Origin: Pseudooceanicola marinus
GTDB lineage: Bacteria; Pseudomonadota; Alphaproteobacteria; Rhodobacterales; Rhodobacteraceae
Direction: 5' to 3'
DNA: 64,000 nucleotides
Assembly (NCBI RefSeq): GCF_020177265.1
Contig: NZ_JAIVMC010000003.1
Span: forward strand, 434,001 to 498,000
The notes beneath the pieces were generated by a model, which was not told where the DNA came from, ran no database searches, and was given only the letters and a program-made list of their open reading frames with translations. Both the position numbers and the translations under genes were made by a program. Below are positions 17,998 to 27,386 of this stretch, in pieces; within the stretch, counting starts at the first letter, position 1; each line of letters opens with the position of its first letter.

Positions 17998-18999
17998 ATG
18001 AAATTCCTGACCAGCACCGCCATCGCCCTTGGCCTGGCCATCACCGCATCCGCCGCATCGGCGGCCTGCGACGACGGCGAGATGGTGATCAAGTTCAGCC
18101 ATGTCACCAACACCGACAAGCACCCCAAGGGCATCGCGGCCGAGCTGCTGAAGACCCGCGTCAACGAGGAGATGGACGGCGTCGCCTGCATGGAGGTCTA
18201 CCCGAACTCCACCCTCTACGACGACGACAAGCTGCTGGAAGCCATGCTGCAGGGCGACGTCCAGCTGGGCGCCCCCTCGCTGTCGAAATTCGAGACCTTC
18301 ACCAAGGTCTTCCGCATCTTTGACCTGCCCTTCATGTTCAAGAACATGGAAGCCGTGGACGCCTTCCAGAACTCCGAAAACGGCCAGGAGATGATGTCCT
18401 CGATGGAACGTCGTGGCCTGGCGGGCCTGGCCTTCTGGCACAACGGCCTGAAGCAGTTCTCGGCCAACAAGCCGCTGCTGCTGCCCGAGGACGCCGAGGG
18501 CCTGAAGTTCCGCGTGCAGCCCTCCGACGTGCTGGTCGCCCAGATGGAAGCCATCGGCGCGAGCCCGCAGAAGATGGCCTTCTCCGAGGTTTACGGCGCG
18601 CTGCAGCAGGGCGTTGTCGACGGGCAGGAAAACACCTGGTCGAACACCCTGGGCCAGAAGTACTACGAGGTGCAGGACGGCATCACCGAGACCAACCATG
18701 GTCTGCTGGACTACATGGTCGTGGCCTCGGTCGACTGGCTGGACAGCCTGGATGACGACGTGCGCGAACAGTTCCTGACGATCCTGCAGGAAGTCACCGA
18801 AGAGCGGAACGCGGCGATTGCCGAGGTCGACGCCGCCGCCCGTCAGGGCGTGCTGGACGCCGGCGGCACCATCCGCGAACTGACACCGGAGCAGCGCGAG
18901 GCCTGGGTCGAGGTGATGAAGCCCGTCTGGGAACAGTTCACCGCCGATGTCGGCCAGGAGAACATCGACGCGGCGCAGGAAATCAACGCCATGTACTGA
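17998..18999 (+). CDS. dctP: TRAP transporter C4-dicarboxylate-binding protein DctP
   Basis: 333 residues with a 22-residue signal peptide ending ASAA. Start fixed by GGGGAGGA. The DctP fold is indicated by VIKFSHVTNTDKHPKGIAAELLK, EVYPNSTLYDDDKLLEAMLQGDVQ, the substrate-carboxylate arginine in KFRVQPSDVLVAQMEAIGASP, and VDGQENTWSNT. It captures C4-dicarboxylates in the periplasm and hands them to DctQM. The dctBD pair just upstream and the tandem operators fix its regulation. Confidence 0.95.
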   Translation: MKFLTSTAIALGLAITASAASAACDDGEMVIKFSHVTNTDKHPKGIAAELLKTRVNEEMDGVACMEVYPNSTLYDDDKLLEAMLQGDVQLGAPSLSKFETFTKVFRIFDLPFMFKNMEAVDAFQNSENGQEMMSSMERRGLAGLAFWHNGLKQFSANKPLLLPEDAEGLKFRVQPSDVLVAQMEAIGASPQKMAFSEVYGALQQGVVDGQENTWSNTLGQKYYEVQDGITETNHGLLDYMVVASVDWLDSLDDDVREQFLTILQEVTEERNAAIAEVDAAARQGVLDAGGTIRELTPEQREAWVEVMKPVWEQFTADVGQENIDAAQEINAMY

Positions 19000-19017
19000 T
19001 CGCCCTCCGGGTGATCG

Positions 19018-19055
19018 GGCAGGGGCGCCTCCGAAAGGTTCGCGCCCCTGCCTTG
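19018..19055 (+). terminator. Attenuating stem-loop between dctP and dctQ
   Basis: A 10-bp stem GGCAGGGGCG (19018-19027) / CGCCCCTGCC (19043-19052) is followed by TTGTC. With only a weak T-tract it is more likely a partial terminator or mRNA-stabilising hairpin. That would leave dctP in excess over the permease genes, a common arrangement in TRAP operons. Confidence 0.5.
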
Positions 19056-19151
19056 TCCCGCGCCGCCCACCCGCGGCGCGGGCTTTGCACAGGCCGCCCC
19101 TGGCGCGCCTGACGCAGTATTCAAAGACCAACAAAAAGAGAGGGACGGGCC

Positions 19152-19820
19152 ATGCATCCTCAGCCCGGGGAAAGTGTCGTCGACCGCATCGAGGAGACCC
19201 TCATCGCGGTCATTCTGGGCGCCATGACGCTCATCACCTTTGCCAATGTGGTGGCCCGCTACGTGTTCAATTCGAACATCCTCTGGGCGCTGGAAGCCAC
19301 GGTGTTCCTGTTCGGCTGGCTGGTCCTGCTGGGTGCCTCCTACGCGGTGAAGAAGAACGCCCACCTGGGCGTCGACGCGGTGATCGATATCGTCTCGCCG
19401 GCGGTGCGCCGGGTGCTGGCGATCATCGCCATCACCATCTGCCTGGTCTTCGCCTTCCTGCTGCTGAAGGGCGCCTGGGACTACTGGGCCAACTTCGCCA
19501 ACCTGCCGCAGACCGAGGGTCGCTGGTTCCCAACCGGTTTCGAGGAGAGCTTTCGCCCGAAATCCTGGTACGAGGTGAACGACATTCCCATGCCCGAATG
19601 GCTGCGCTTCCTGGAGGGCGCGATGAACGAGGGCGAGGAATACGAGAAGCTGCCGCGCTTCATCCCCTATGCCATCCTGCCGGCGTCCATGGCGCTGCTT
19701 CTGTTCCGTTTCGCCCAGGTCGCCGTCGGCATCTGGAAAGGCAAGTTCGACCGCATCGTGGCCAGCCACGAGGTCGAGGACGACATCGCGGAAGTCCGCG
19801 AACAGCGCGGGGAGTTCTGA
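19152..19820 (+). CDS. dctQ: TRAP transporter small permease DctQ
   Basis: 222 residues with four predicted membrane helices. The typical motif is MTLITFANVVARYVFNSNILWALEATVFLFGWLVLLGASYAVKKNAHLGVD (about residues 20-75). An insert near residues 110-165 (region around WFPTGFEESFRPKSWYEVND) is longer than in minimal DctQ proteins and should form a periplasmic loop between helices 3 and 4. It pairs with DctM in the Na+-driven dicarboxylate importer. Ends 3 bp before dctM. Confidence 0.93.
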   Translation: MHPQPGESVVDRIEETLIAVILGAMTLITFANVVARYVFNSNILWALEATVFLFGWLVLLGASYAVKKNAHLGVDAVIDIVSPAVRRVLAIIAITICLVFAFLLLKGAWDYWANFANLPQTEGRWFPTGFEESFRPKSWYEVNDIPMPEWLRFLEGAMNEGEEYEKLPRFIPYAILPASMALLLFRFAQVAVGIWKGKFDRIVASHEVEDDIAEVREQRGEF

Positions 19821-19823
19821 TCC

Positions 19824-21218
19824 ATGTCCGTCGCCATTCTCTTCGGCCTCGTCGTGGGCTTCATGCTAATCGGCGTGCCGATCGCGGTTTCGCTGGGCAT
19901 GAGCTCGGTCCTGTTCCTGCTGTTCTACTCCGACACCTCGCTGGCCTCGATTGCCCAGACCCTGATGGGCGCCTTCGTCGGCCATTTCACCCTGCTGGCG
20001 ATCCCCTTCTTCATCCTGGCGTCGTCCTTCATGTCGACGGGGGGCGTGGCGAAACGGATCATCCGCTTCTCCATCGCCTGCGTCGGCCACCTGCAGGGCG
20101 GTCTGGCCATCGCGGGCGTCTTCGCCTGCATGATCTTCGCTGCCCTCTCGGGCAGTTCTCCCGCCACCGTGGTCGCCATCGGCTCCATCGTCATCGGGGC
20201 GATGACCAAGGCGGGCTATTCCAAGGACTTCGCCGCCGGGGTTATCTGTAACGCGGGCACCCTGGGCATCCTGATCCCGCCGTCGATCGTGATGGTGGTC
20301 TACGCGACCGCCACCGATGTCTCGGTCGGGCGCATGTTCCTGGGCGGCGTGATCCCGGGCATCATGGCGGGCCTGATGCTGATGATCGCGATCTGGGTCA
20401 TGGCGCGGATCAAGAACATGCCCAAGGGCGAGTTCGCGGGCATGGGCGAGGTGCTGTCGTCCTTCCGCGAGGCCTTCTGGGGCCTGATGCTGATCGTCAT
20501 CATCATGGTGGGCATCTACGGCATCCCGGGCGTCACCGGCGCGATCTTCACGCCGACCGAAGCCGCCGCCGTGGCCTCCGTCTATGCCTTCATCGCGGCC
20601 AACTTCATCTACCGCGACATGGGCCCGCTGGCGACCGAAGGGGAGGGGCGCAACAAGTCCCTGCTGCAGAAACCCATGGCCCTGGTCACCGCCTGGTTCC
20701 ACCGCGACACCCAGAAGACCCTGTTCGAGGCGGGCAGGCTGACCATCACGCTGATGTTCGTGATCGCCAATGCGCTGATCCTGAAGCACGTGCTGACGGA
20801 TGAGCAGATCCCGCAGATGGTGGCAGAGGCCATGCTCTCGGCCGGGTTCGGCAAGATCATGTTCCTGGTTGTCGTCAACGTCATCCTGCTGATCGGCGGG
20901 CAGTTCATGGAACCCTCGGGCCTGCTGGTCATCGTGGCACCCCTGGTCTTCCCGATCGCCATCGAGCTGGGGGTCGATCCGATCCATCTGGGTATCATCA
21001 TGGTGGTCAACATGGAGATCGGCATGATCACCCCGCCCGTGGGCCTGAACCTCTTCGTCACCTCGGGCGTGGCGGGGATGCCGATGATGCGCGTGGTCAA
21101 GGCCGCGGCGCCCTTCCTGGCGGTGCTCTTCGTCTTCCTGATCCTGGTGACCTATGTGCCCGCGATCTCCACAGCCCTGCCGAACGCGGTGATGGGACCG
21201 GAGATCGTGACGAACTGA
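19824..21218 (+). CDS. dctM: TRAP transporter large permease DctM
   Basis: 464 residues, slightly longer than the usual ~430. About 12 membrane helices are predicted. DctM signatures: GVPIAVSLGMSSVLFLL, FILASSFMSTGGVAKRII, FAALSGSSPATVVAIGSI, GTLGILIPPSIVMVVYA, PTEAAAVASVYAFI and NMEIGMITPPVGLNLFVTSG. An inserted hydrophilic stretch near residues 265-295 (ATEGEGRNKSLLQKPM region) accounts for the extra length. It forms the ion-coupled transport channel of DctPQM. A strong terminator follows. Confidence 0.95.
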   Translation: MSVAILFGLVVGFMLIGVPIAVSLGMSSVLFLLFYSDTSLASIAQTLMGAFVGHFTLLAIPFFILASSFMSTGGVAKRIIRFSIACVGHLQGGLAIAGVFACMIFAALSGSSPATVVAIGSIVIGAMTKAGYSKDFAAGVICNAGTLGILIPPSIVMVVYATATDVSVGRMFLGGVIPGIMAGLMLMIAIWVMARIKNMPKGEFAGMGEVLSSFREAFWGLMLIVIIMVGIYGIPGVTGAIFTPTEAAAVASVYAFIAANFIYRDMGPLATEGEGRNKSLLQKPMALVTAWFHRDTQKTLFEAGRLTITLMFVIANALILKHVLTDEQIPQMVAEAMLSAGFGKIMFLVVVNVILLIGGQFMEPSGLLVIVAPLVFPIAIELGVDPIHLGIIMVVNMEIGMITPPVGLNLFVTSGVAGMPMMRVVKAAAPFLAVLFVFLILVTYVPAISTALPNAVMGPEIVTN

Positions 21219-21248
21219 GCGTTTCAAAGGTGAGATGTTGTGTGGAAG

Positions 21249-21275
21249 CGGCGGTCCTTCGGGGCCGCCGTTTTT
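21249..21275 (+). terminator. dctPQM operon terminator
   Basis: CGGCGGTCC-TTCG-GGGCCGCCG (9-bp stem, one G-T pair, stable UUCG loop) followed by TTTTT, 30 bp after the dctM stop. Confidence 0.9.
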
Positions 21276-21294
21276 ACATTCGCCGGGCGGGGGG

Positions 21295-21497
21295 GATCGG
21301 CCTTCGGCCGATGCCTCCGGCGGGAGTATTTGTGCCTCGGTGAAGGAGCGGGACAGCGCCCGGTGAGGCGGCCGACTTTCGCAGGAGGAGCGTGCCACGC
21401 GCCTCTTGCAAACGTCCGCCGCCCGGAGAGGCAGTTGCTGTGCCTGTCCGGGCGGGGAATACTGGTGGGGGGACGCGCGGCGGGGGCAAGGCCCCCC
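21295..21497. repeat. Composite ~200-bp intergenic repeat, copy 3
   Basis: Lies between convergent dctM (+) and tpiA (-). The left half is hairpin ATCGGCC-TTC-GGCCGAT, then CCTCCGGCGGGAGTATTTG and a GGTGAAG tail. The right half has GGGGAATACTGG, a GC hairpin and GGGGGCAAGGCCCCC. The centre (21370-21400) carries GGCCGACTTTCG and GCGTGCCACGC. Confidence 0.75.
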
Positions 21498-21503
21498 TTT
21501 GCG

Positions 21504-22253
21504 TCAGGCGTTTTCCAGCGCGGTGATGATCGGGGCAAAATCCGCGGCCTTCAGCGAGGCGCCGCCCACCAGGGCGCCGTCGACGTTGGAGATGGCGAAG
21601 ATCTCATCGGCATTCGAGGCCTTCACCGAGCCGCCGTAGAGCAGGCGCACGGATTTGCCGACACCATAGCCGAAGCGGTTCTCCAGCCGGTCGCGCATGA
21701 AGTCATGCACCTCGCCGATCTGGTCGCTGGTGGGGACCTGGCCGGTGCCGATGGCCCAGACGGGTTCATAGGCCACCACCAGGTTTTCGCCGTTGGATCC
21801 GTCGGGGATCGACAGCGACAGCTGGCCGCCGATGATGTCCAGGGTGTTGGTCGCCTCGCGCTGGAACTCGCTTTCGCCGACGCAGATGATGGTGGTCAGC
21901 CCGACCTCCTGCGCGGCCTGGGCCAGCAGGCGCACCTCTTCCGAGGTCTCGCCATGATCGGCGCGGCGTTCGGAATGGCCCAGGATGACGGCGGTGGCGC
22001 CCACATCCTTCAGCATCTCGGCGGAGATGTCGCCGGTGTGCGGACCGGCCAGCTTGTGGTGACAGGTCTGACCGCCGACGAAGAGCGGGCTGGACCAGCA
22101 CATGTCGACGGCCGGGGCCAGCAGCGTGGCGGGCGGGCAGATCAGGATGTCGCAGCCCGGATCGGGGTGTTCATCCTTGAGCTTCTCCAGCTCCTTCAGT
22201 GAGGCGCGGAGCCCGTTCATCTTCCAGTTGCCGGCGGCGAGTTTTCTGCGCAT
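21504..22253 (-). CDS. tpiA: Triosephosphate isomerase
   Basis: 249 residues, full length. N-terminal AAGNWKMNG includes the catalytic lysine. GHSERR carries the catalytic histidine, AYEPVWAIGTG the catalytic glutamate and loop 6, and LYGGSVKASNADEI the phosphate-binding loop. It interconverts dihydroxyacetone phosphate and glyceraldehyde 3-phosphate in the cytoplasm. The start follows GGAAGAGGGAACAGGGA. The 193-bp upstream gap (22254-22446) holds no visible gene. Confidence 0.97.
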   Translation of the reverse strand: MRRKLAAGNWKMNGLRASLKELEKLKDEHPDPGCDILICPPATLLAPAVDMCWSSPLFVGGQTCHHKLAGPHTGDISAEMLKDVGATAVILGHSERRADHGETSEEVRLLAQAAQEVGLTTIICVGESEFQREATNTLDIIGGQLSLSIPDGSNGENLVVAYEPVWAIGTGQVPTSDQIGEVHDFMRDRLENRFGYGVGKSVRLLYGGSVKASNADEIFAISNVDGALVGGASLKAADFAPIITALENA

Positions 22254-22446
22254 TCCCTGTTCCCTCTTCCGGGCGATTTCCACGGTCTCCCGGGGGCTTA
22301 GCCCGGGGCGCCGCGGGTCCGGGACGTGGCGCCCCGGTATCCTTGTCCGCATTCTTGCCCTTGGGAGGGCAAGGTCAAGGGGACGGTAGCGCTCACAGCC
22401 GGGCAATCCACCCCGGAGGCCGGCATGCGCCGATCGCGGCCGGCGA

Positions 22447-22833
22447 TCAGCCCTTTTGACTGGCCGCCCTGCGCGCCTTGGCGGCCCGTTTCGCCAGTGC
22501 CGCCGCCCGCGCCGGACCAAGCGACAGCCGGGCCCAGTGCAGCGCCTCTTCGGGATCGTCGAGGGCGCTTTCGGGCAGGGACATCAGGCTTGGAACCACC
22601 CGCGGACCCGTCTTGCGGGCGTAGGTGAAGGGCTCAGATCCGGCGGTGCGGAAGGCGGCCTCGGTCGTGGCGTCGGATTTCATGTAGATCGTGCCGGAGG
22701 CGGAGATCATAGCGATCGTCACGTCCTCCTCGACGTAAAGTGCCGCGCCCGAGAACATGCGCCCGACCCGCAGCGGGCCGAGGTCGGCGAAAAGATCACG
22801 CAGGTGTTCGAGGAAGTCGGGATCGACGGCCAT
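22447..22833 (-). CDS. TfoX/Sxy N-terminal domain protein
   Basis: 128 residues with a single TfoX_N domain: LFADLGPLRVGRMFSGAALYVEEDVTIAMISASGTIYMKSD. It lacks the C-terminal TfoX domain of competence regulator Sxy and instead ends in an Ala/Lys/Arg-rich tail (AALAKRAAKARRAAS). Stand-alone TfoX_N proteins are common in Rhodobacteraceae and have no established function; a competence role should not be assumed. Confidence 0.85.
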   Translation of the reverse strand: MAVDPDFLEHLRDLFADLGPLRVGRMFSGAALYVEEDVTIAMISASGTIYMKSDATTEAAFRTAGSEPFTYARKTGPRVVPSLMSLPESALDDPEEALHWARLSLGPARAAALAKRAAKARRAASQKG

Positions 22834-22902
22834 TGTGCCCTCCGGGATGCGGGCAGACTGGCCGGAGGGGGCGCGGCGCGCAAGAGGCGCGGCGCCCGGG
22901 GG

Positions 22903-23253
22903 TCACATATCGGCGAACTTGATCGACTCGCCGCAGCCGCAGGCCTCGGTGACGTTCGGGTTGTTGAACTTGAATCCGGATTCCAGCAGCGCGACCTCGT
23001 AGTCGATCTCGGTGCCGAAGAGGAACATCTGCGCCATGGGGGCGATCATCACCCGCGCGCCATCCTGTTCGACGACCTCATCGTTCGGATCGACGCTGTC
23101 CACGTAGTCCATGGTGTATTCCATGCCCGCGCAGCCGCCTTTCTTCACGCCGATGCGCAGGCCCTCGTGGCCGTCCTTCTTCATCAGCTTGACGATCTGC
23201 TGTGCCGCGCGCGGGGTCATGGTGACCGCCTGTTTGCCGGGAATGCTGAACAT
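22903..23253 (-). CDS. HesB/IscA-type Fe-S cluster assembly protein (SufA-like)
   Basis: 116 residues of the A-type carrier family. The three cluster-ligand cysteines are present, in KKGGCAGMEY and TEACGCGES. The start MFSIPGKQAVTMTPRAAQQI is set by GGAGACACC upstream. A-type carriers receive clusters from a Suf or Isc scaffold and pass them to apoproteins. No other suf gene is adjacent; a SufT-like gene lies 2.2 kb away. It could be SufA or ErpA by function. Confidence 0.92.
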   Translation of the reverse strand: MFSIPGKQAVTMTPRAAQQIVKLMKKDGHEGLRIGVKKGGCAGMEYTMDYVDSVDPNDEVVEQDGARVMIAPMAQMFLFGTEIDYEVALLESGFKFNNPNVTEACGCGESIKFADM

Positions 23254-23351
23254 GGTGTCTCCTTTGGCGCCCGTTGGGGCGGGGCGCTTTGACCCCAAGA
23301 TAAGGGGAGCGGGCGGCGATTCCAAGGGACCCTGGCGGGGGCGGGGCGTGC

Positions 23352-24221
23352 CTAGGCGCGCAACGGTCTGTGACCGGCCAGCAGATCCGCGTTGTCCCGG
23401 TAGAGCGCGGCGAGACGGGTGATCAGCCGCCGCAGGGGCGGGCGGTGGCGGTCGTCGGCGTGAAAGACGAGGTGCTGGGTTTCCTCCAGCGCCTCGATGG
23501 GCGGGCCGGCGCGGGTCAGGGCCGGATCGCGGTCGCCGGTCATGCAGGGCATGACGCCGATGCCGGCGCCGGCGCGGACCAGTTCGTGCACCGTTGCGAC
23601 CGAATTGGCAAGCACGGCGACCGGCAGGTCCTGCTCGTGCAGCCAGCGGGCGGCGGGATGGCGGGCGTGGTCGGGATCCATGGCGACCCAGCCCAGCCCT
23701 TCCGCACCGGGCAGGGAGTGGCTGCGGTAGGGGGCGAAGCGCAGGCGACCCAGGGGGCGGGAGGCGAGGTTGCCGGCCTCCGGCGCGCGGTTGCGGATGC
23801 CCGCGTCGATCTCGCGGTGCGCGATGTCCAGCGTGGCCTCGGTAGTGATGAAATGCAGGCGGAAGTCGTCACCGGGGCGACAGATCTCGGCCACCCGGTC
23901 GGCCAGGAAATGCGCGGTGGCAGTCCCGGCGGAGAGGCGCAGGAACGGCGCCTCGGACGCGTCACCGAAAAGCGCCGCGACAGGCCGTGCCGCGGCCTGC
24001 ATGGCGCGGACCCGCTCGTGCAGGGCGCGTCCCGCCGGTGTCAGCTCGTAGCCCGTGGGGCCGCGCCGAAAGAGGCTCTGGCCCGCCATCTCCTCCAGCG
24101 CCAGCATGCGACGCCCGATGGTGGGCGCGCTGAGACCGCAGCGTCGGGCGGCGCCGCTGAGGCCACCGGCCTCGGCCACGTGATAGAAGACATGCAGGTC
24201 GTCCCACTTCAAGTCTTTCAT
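23352..24221 (-). CDS. LysR-family transcriptional regulator
   Basis: 289 residues. The N-terminal winged HTH is DLHVFYHVAEAGGLSGAARRCGLSAPTIGRRMLALEEMAGQSLF, followed by the usual linker helix and a substrate-binding domain from about residue 90. Target and ligand are unknown. A dyad AATCC-N7-GGATT at 24229-24245, 8 bp upstream of its ATG, is a candidate autoregulatory site and would also face the small divergent frame at 24308. Confidence 0.92.
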   Translation of the reverse strand: MKDLKWDDLHVFYHVAEAGGLSGAARRCGLSAPTIGRRMLALEEMAGQSLFRRGPTGYELTPAGRALHERVRAMQAAARPVAALFGDASEAPFLRLSAGTATAHFLADRVAEICRPGDDFRLHFITTEATLDIAHREIDAGIRNRAPEAGNLASRPLGRLRFAPYRSHSLPGAEGLGWVAMDPDHARHPAARWLHEQDLPVAVLANSVATVHELVRAGAGIGVMPCMTGDRDPALTRAGPPIEALEETQHLVFHADDRHRPPLRRLITRLAALYRDNADLLAGHRPLRA

Positions 24222-24228
24222 CAGTGAA

Positions 24229-24245
24229 AATCCTATTGCTGGATT
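24229..24245. promoter_or_regulatory. Candidate LysR operator
   Basis: AATCC (24229-24233) and GGATT (24241-24245) form an inverted repeat with a 7-bp spacer, in the 86-bp gap between the LysR gene and the divergent small frame. Spacing fits a LysR-type interrupted dyad. Confidence 0.4.
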
Positions 24246-24307
24246 AGGCGCAGAAAACCCTCTTTTGGCAGGCTACCTTTCCGCATGCGAAAAGGAAAGG
24301 ACGGCCA

Positions 24308-24562
24308 ATGCTACCACTCCTTCCACCCTCGCCGCGGCGTCTGCTGTCGGAACAGGAGGTCTGGGATCTGGGCGCGCGGACCCCGCGCAACCGGCTGCGC
24401 GCCCTGTACGCCTGGCTGCGCCGCAACGCGAAAAGGGCGACGCCGTGGCGCCGCCCTTCGCATACGTCAACCGATACGGTCGGTCAGGCCACGGCGCCCA
24501 CGCGCTGCGGCGCCACCGGGGTCCCTTCGACCTCGGCCAGCGCCTCGGACAGGGCGGGGTAG
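24308..24562 (+). CDS. Possible small basic protein divergent from LysR gene
   Basis: 84 residues, no family recognised. AAAGGA sits 8 nt before the ATG, and the first ~45 codons have the GC-rich third positions and CTG/GCC/CGC preference of real genes here. That segment reads RRLLSEQEVWDL..., then PRNRLRALYAWLRRNAKR, a basic amphipathic helix-like stretch. The rest runs through a hairpin that terminates the opposing gene and is Ser/Thr-rich, unlike a natural protein end, so the real product may be shorter or frameshifted. Its position opposite a LysR gene with an operator between makes it a plausible regulated target. Confidence 0.4.
   Translation: MLPLLPPSPRRLLSEQEVWDLGARTPRNRLRALYAWLRRNAKRATPWRRPSHTSTDTVGQATAPTRCGATGVPSTSASASDRAG
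24431..24458 (-). terminator. Terminator of the SatD-like gene
   Basis: On the minus strand, AAGGGCG pairs with CGCCCTT around an inner GGCG/CGCC stem and is followed by TTTTC. It begins 26 bp past the stop of the gene at 24484. Confidence 0.7.
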
Positions 24563-25125
24563 CCCGCGCCCATCAGGGCCTGGCGCACGGCCTGGCGGGT
24601 GATCCCGAGGCTTTCGGCCACGGTGGAATGGGTTGGTGCGTCCTGCGACAGCATCGGCAGGACGGCCTTGGCCTGGGCCGCGGTCCAGCGGGCCGAGACA
24701 TGGTCCACGAGCCGCGCCACGGCGGCCAGTTCAGATCCGTCGCCATGTCCGAAGCGCGCGCCGCGCAGACCGTCGAGGATGCCCAGCGAGGTCAGGAAGG
24801 CCAGCCCCTCGGCCTGGCCGAGGTCGCGGCTGGCCGGGATCTCGCCGGGGCCGCTGACCATGGCGATGGCGGTGTCGAATTGCCGGCCCTTCTGGCGGAT
24901 GCCGGCGCGCATGGCCAGCGCCTCGCGCAGGGCAGGGCGAGCGGGACTGAGCACGAGTTGCCAGCCGTATTGACCGATGCGCGTGAAACAGACCGGCATG
25001 TCCTGCCAGGATCGGATCAGCCGGGCCGCCTGGCCCAGACCTTCGTAGCACTCCGCTAGGGCGGACTCGTCCATCTTCGCCCCGGCCTCGATGGTGCCGG
25101 AGAGGACGGTGATTTTCTGTGACAT
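24484..25125 (-). CDS. SatD-like protein with C-terminal helix-turn-helix
   Basis: 213 residues. The N-terminal half starts with ITVLSGTIEAGAKM and contains FTRIGQYGWQLVL, resembling the cyclase-like fold of SatD-family proteins (often annotated MarR-like). The C-terminal segment DAPTHSTVAESLGITRQAVRQALMGAGY is a clear HTH. SatD genes are usually paired with a DUF3307 membrane protein gene; none is adjacent here. Possibly a nucleotide-sensing DNA-binding protein, but this is inferred from fold resemblance only. Confidence 0.6.
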   Translation of the reverse strand: MSQKITVLSGTIEAGAKMDESALAECYEGLGQAARLIRSWQDMPVCFTRIGQYGWQLVLSPARPALREALAMRAGIRQKGRQFDTAIAMVSGPGEIPASRDLGQAEGLAFLTSLGILDGLRGARFGHGDGSELAAVARLVDHVSARWTAAQAKAVLPMLSQDAPTHSTVAESLGITRQAVRQALMGAGYPALSEALAEVEGTPVAPQRVGAVA

Positions 25126-25400
25126 ACTGCTCTACCTTGCCCGTTTTATATCTTGGTTGCCTGTTTGATTTTTTGGGGAAAGGTTAACCCCTTTCGCAGG
25201 ATCTGGGAAGCCCGAAAGCTTCCTGTCAGGATCTGTGGCCCTGCCGCTACATCTCGCGTGGGCGCCAAAAGGCGCCGCAATGGATGGGCCCGGAGAGGCT
25301 GATTTTCAGGGGAAAGGCGCGATCACCGGGCGCAGAAACGCATCGTCGACCAGGGTCGGCGGTTGGGATCAGGGTGCGCGGGACGGGCGAATGGGCGCCC
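25126..25400. other. Intergenic region with promoter-like AT-rich start
   Basis: No gene seen. The part next to the SatD-like gene is AT-rich for this genome (25141-25195), with TTTTATAT and a GGTTAACC palindrome at 25182-25189, and probably holds the promoter. The remainder is GC-rich with no convincing reading frame. Confidence 0.4.
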
Positions 25401-25432
25401 AAAAGAAAAGGCCCCGGGTCTGCCGGGGCCTT
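25401..25432 (-). terminator. Terminator of the SufT-like gene
   Basis: On the minus strand AAGGCCCCGG and CCCGGGGCCTT form a 10-bp stem followed by TTCTTTT, starting 5 bp past the stop codon. Confidence 0.88.
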
Positions 25433-25436
25433 CGGA

Positions 25437-25799
25437 TCACATGAAGCCCAGTTCCAGCCGGGCCTCGTCGCTCATCATGTCCATGCCCCAGGGCGGTTCC
25501 CAGGTCAGCTGCACATCCACCGTCTTGACCCCGTCCAGCGGCTCGACCGCATCGGCGATCCAGCCCGGCATGTCGCCGGCCACCGGGCAGCCAGGGGCGG
25601 TCAGGGTCATGATGATGCGGACGTCGTTCTCGTCCGTGATGTCGATGGTGTAGATCAGCCCCAGGTCGAAGATGTTCACCGGGATCTCCGGGTCGTAGAC
25701 CGTGCGACAGGCCTCGGCCACCTTGTCGTAAAGCGGGTGGTCGGTCGAGGAGGGCGCGATCAGCGGGGCGCCTTCGAGGGGCTCTGATTGCTCGGTCAT
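25437..25799 (-). CDS. sufT: SufT-like DUF59/MIP18 family protein
   Basis: 120 residues. A short variable N-terminus precedes a full DUF59 domain: YDPEIPVNIFDLGLIY, TLTAPGCPVAGDMP and EPPWGMDMMSDEARLELG. The conserved Cys in APGCP is present. SufT proteins help load or distribute Fe-S clusters. The gene is detached from any sufBCD operon in this window, though an A-type carrier gene lies 2.2 kb downstream on the same strand. Confidence 0.9.
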   Translation of the reverse strand: MTEQSEPLEGAPLIAPSSTDHPLYDKVAEACRTVYDPEIPVNIFDLGLIYTIDITDENDVRIIMTLTAPGCPVAGDMPGWIADAVEPLDGVKTVDVQLTWEPPWGMDMMSDEARLELGFM

Positions 25800-25880
25800 G
25801 GTGTCTCCGTCCTATTCCTGACCCGCCATATAAGGATTGCGCGGCGCGAGGTCCAGTGCCGCGCAGGCGTTCGGGCATGC

Positions 25881-27011
<1,131 letters not shown>

Positions 27012-27386
27012 GACGGGGCCATAGCGCGCGCTGCGGCGCTTGGCTAGAGGGAGGGGCGCTGCCCGACGGATCCTCATACCGCCCCCCCCTCTTCATACGT
27101 TGGCCGAAAATACTCCGGGGGAGTCTTCGCCTCGCGAAGACGGGGGGCAGCGCCCCCGCATCCGGCGCGCAGCCAGCGCGCCCTGTGGACAACTCGCTCC
27201 GGGCTGGTTTTTCCCCTGTGGCGCCTTATATCCCGCTTGCTGCCGCCTCGCCCCACGGGCAGGATGGCCGGAACCACGGTTGAAGATCGCGGGCCTCGCG
27301 CCCAGATTAAGAGACTGTAAACCGGAGAAGGCCATGGTTGCCGCCGCGCGGGGCCGGTGCCTTCTGCCCAAGATCAAGGATAGAGC
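27012..27386. other. tgt-lon divergent intergenic region
   Basis: No gene seen. It holds a repeat half (27089-27158) and the lon promoter region. CTTATAT at 27225-27231 could be a -10 element of a heat-shock (RpoH) promoter, but no good CTTG -35 box was found at the right distance. AAGGAT at 27376-27381 is the lon ribosome binding site. Confidence 0.5.
27089..27158 (-). repeat. Single reverse half of the GAGTATTT repeat upstream of lon
   Basis: CTTCATACGTTGGCCG tail, AAAATACTCCGGGGGAG, then hairpin GTCTTCGC-CTC-GCGAAGAC and hairpin GGGGGCAGCGCCCCC. Unlike the other copies it lies between divergent genes (tgt and lon), not after a stop codon. Confidence 0.65.

Noticed and set aside
27181-27386. 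RpoH heat-shock promoter upstream of lon
   Set aside because: CTTATAT could be a -10 box, but no CTTG-type -35 box lies 16-18 bp upstream.
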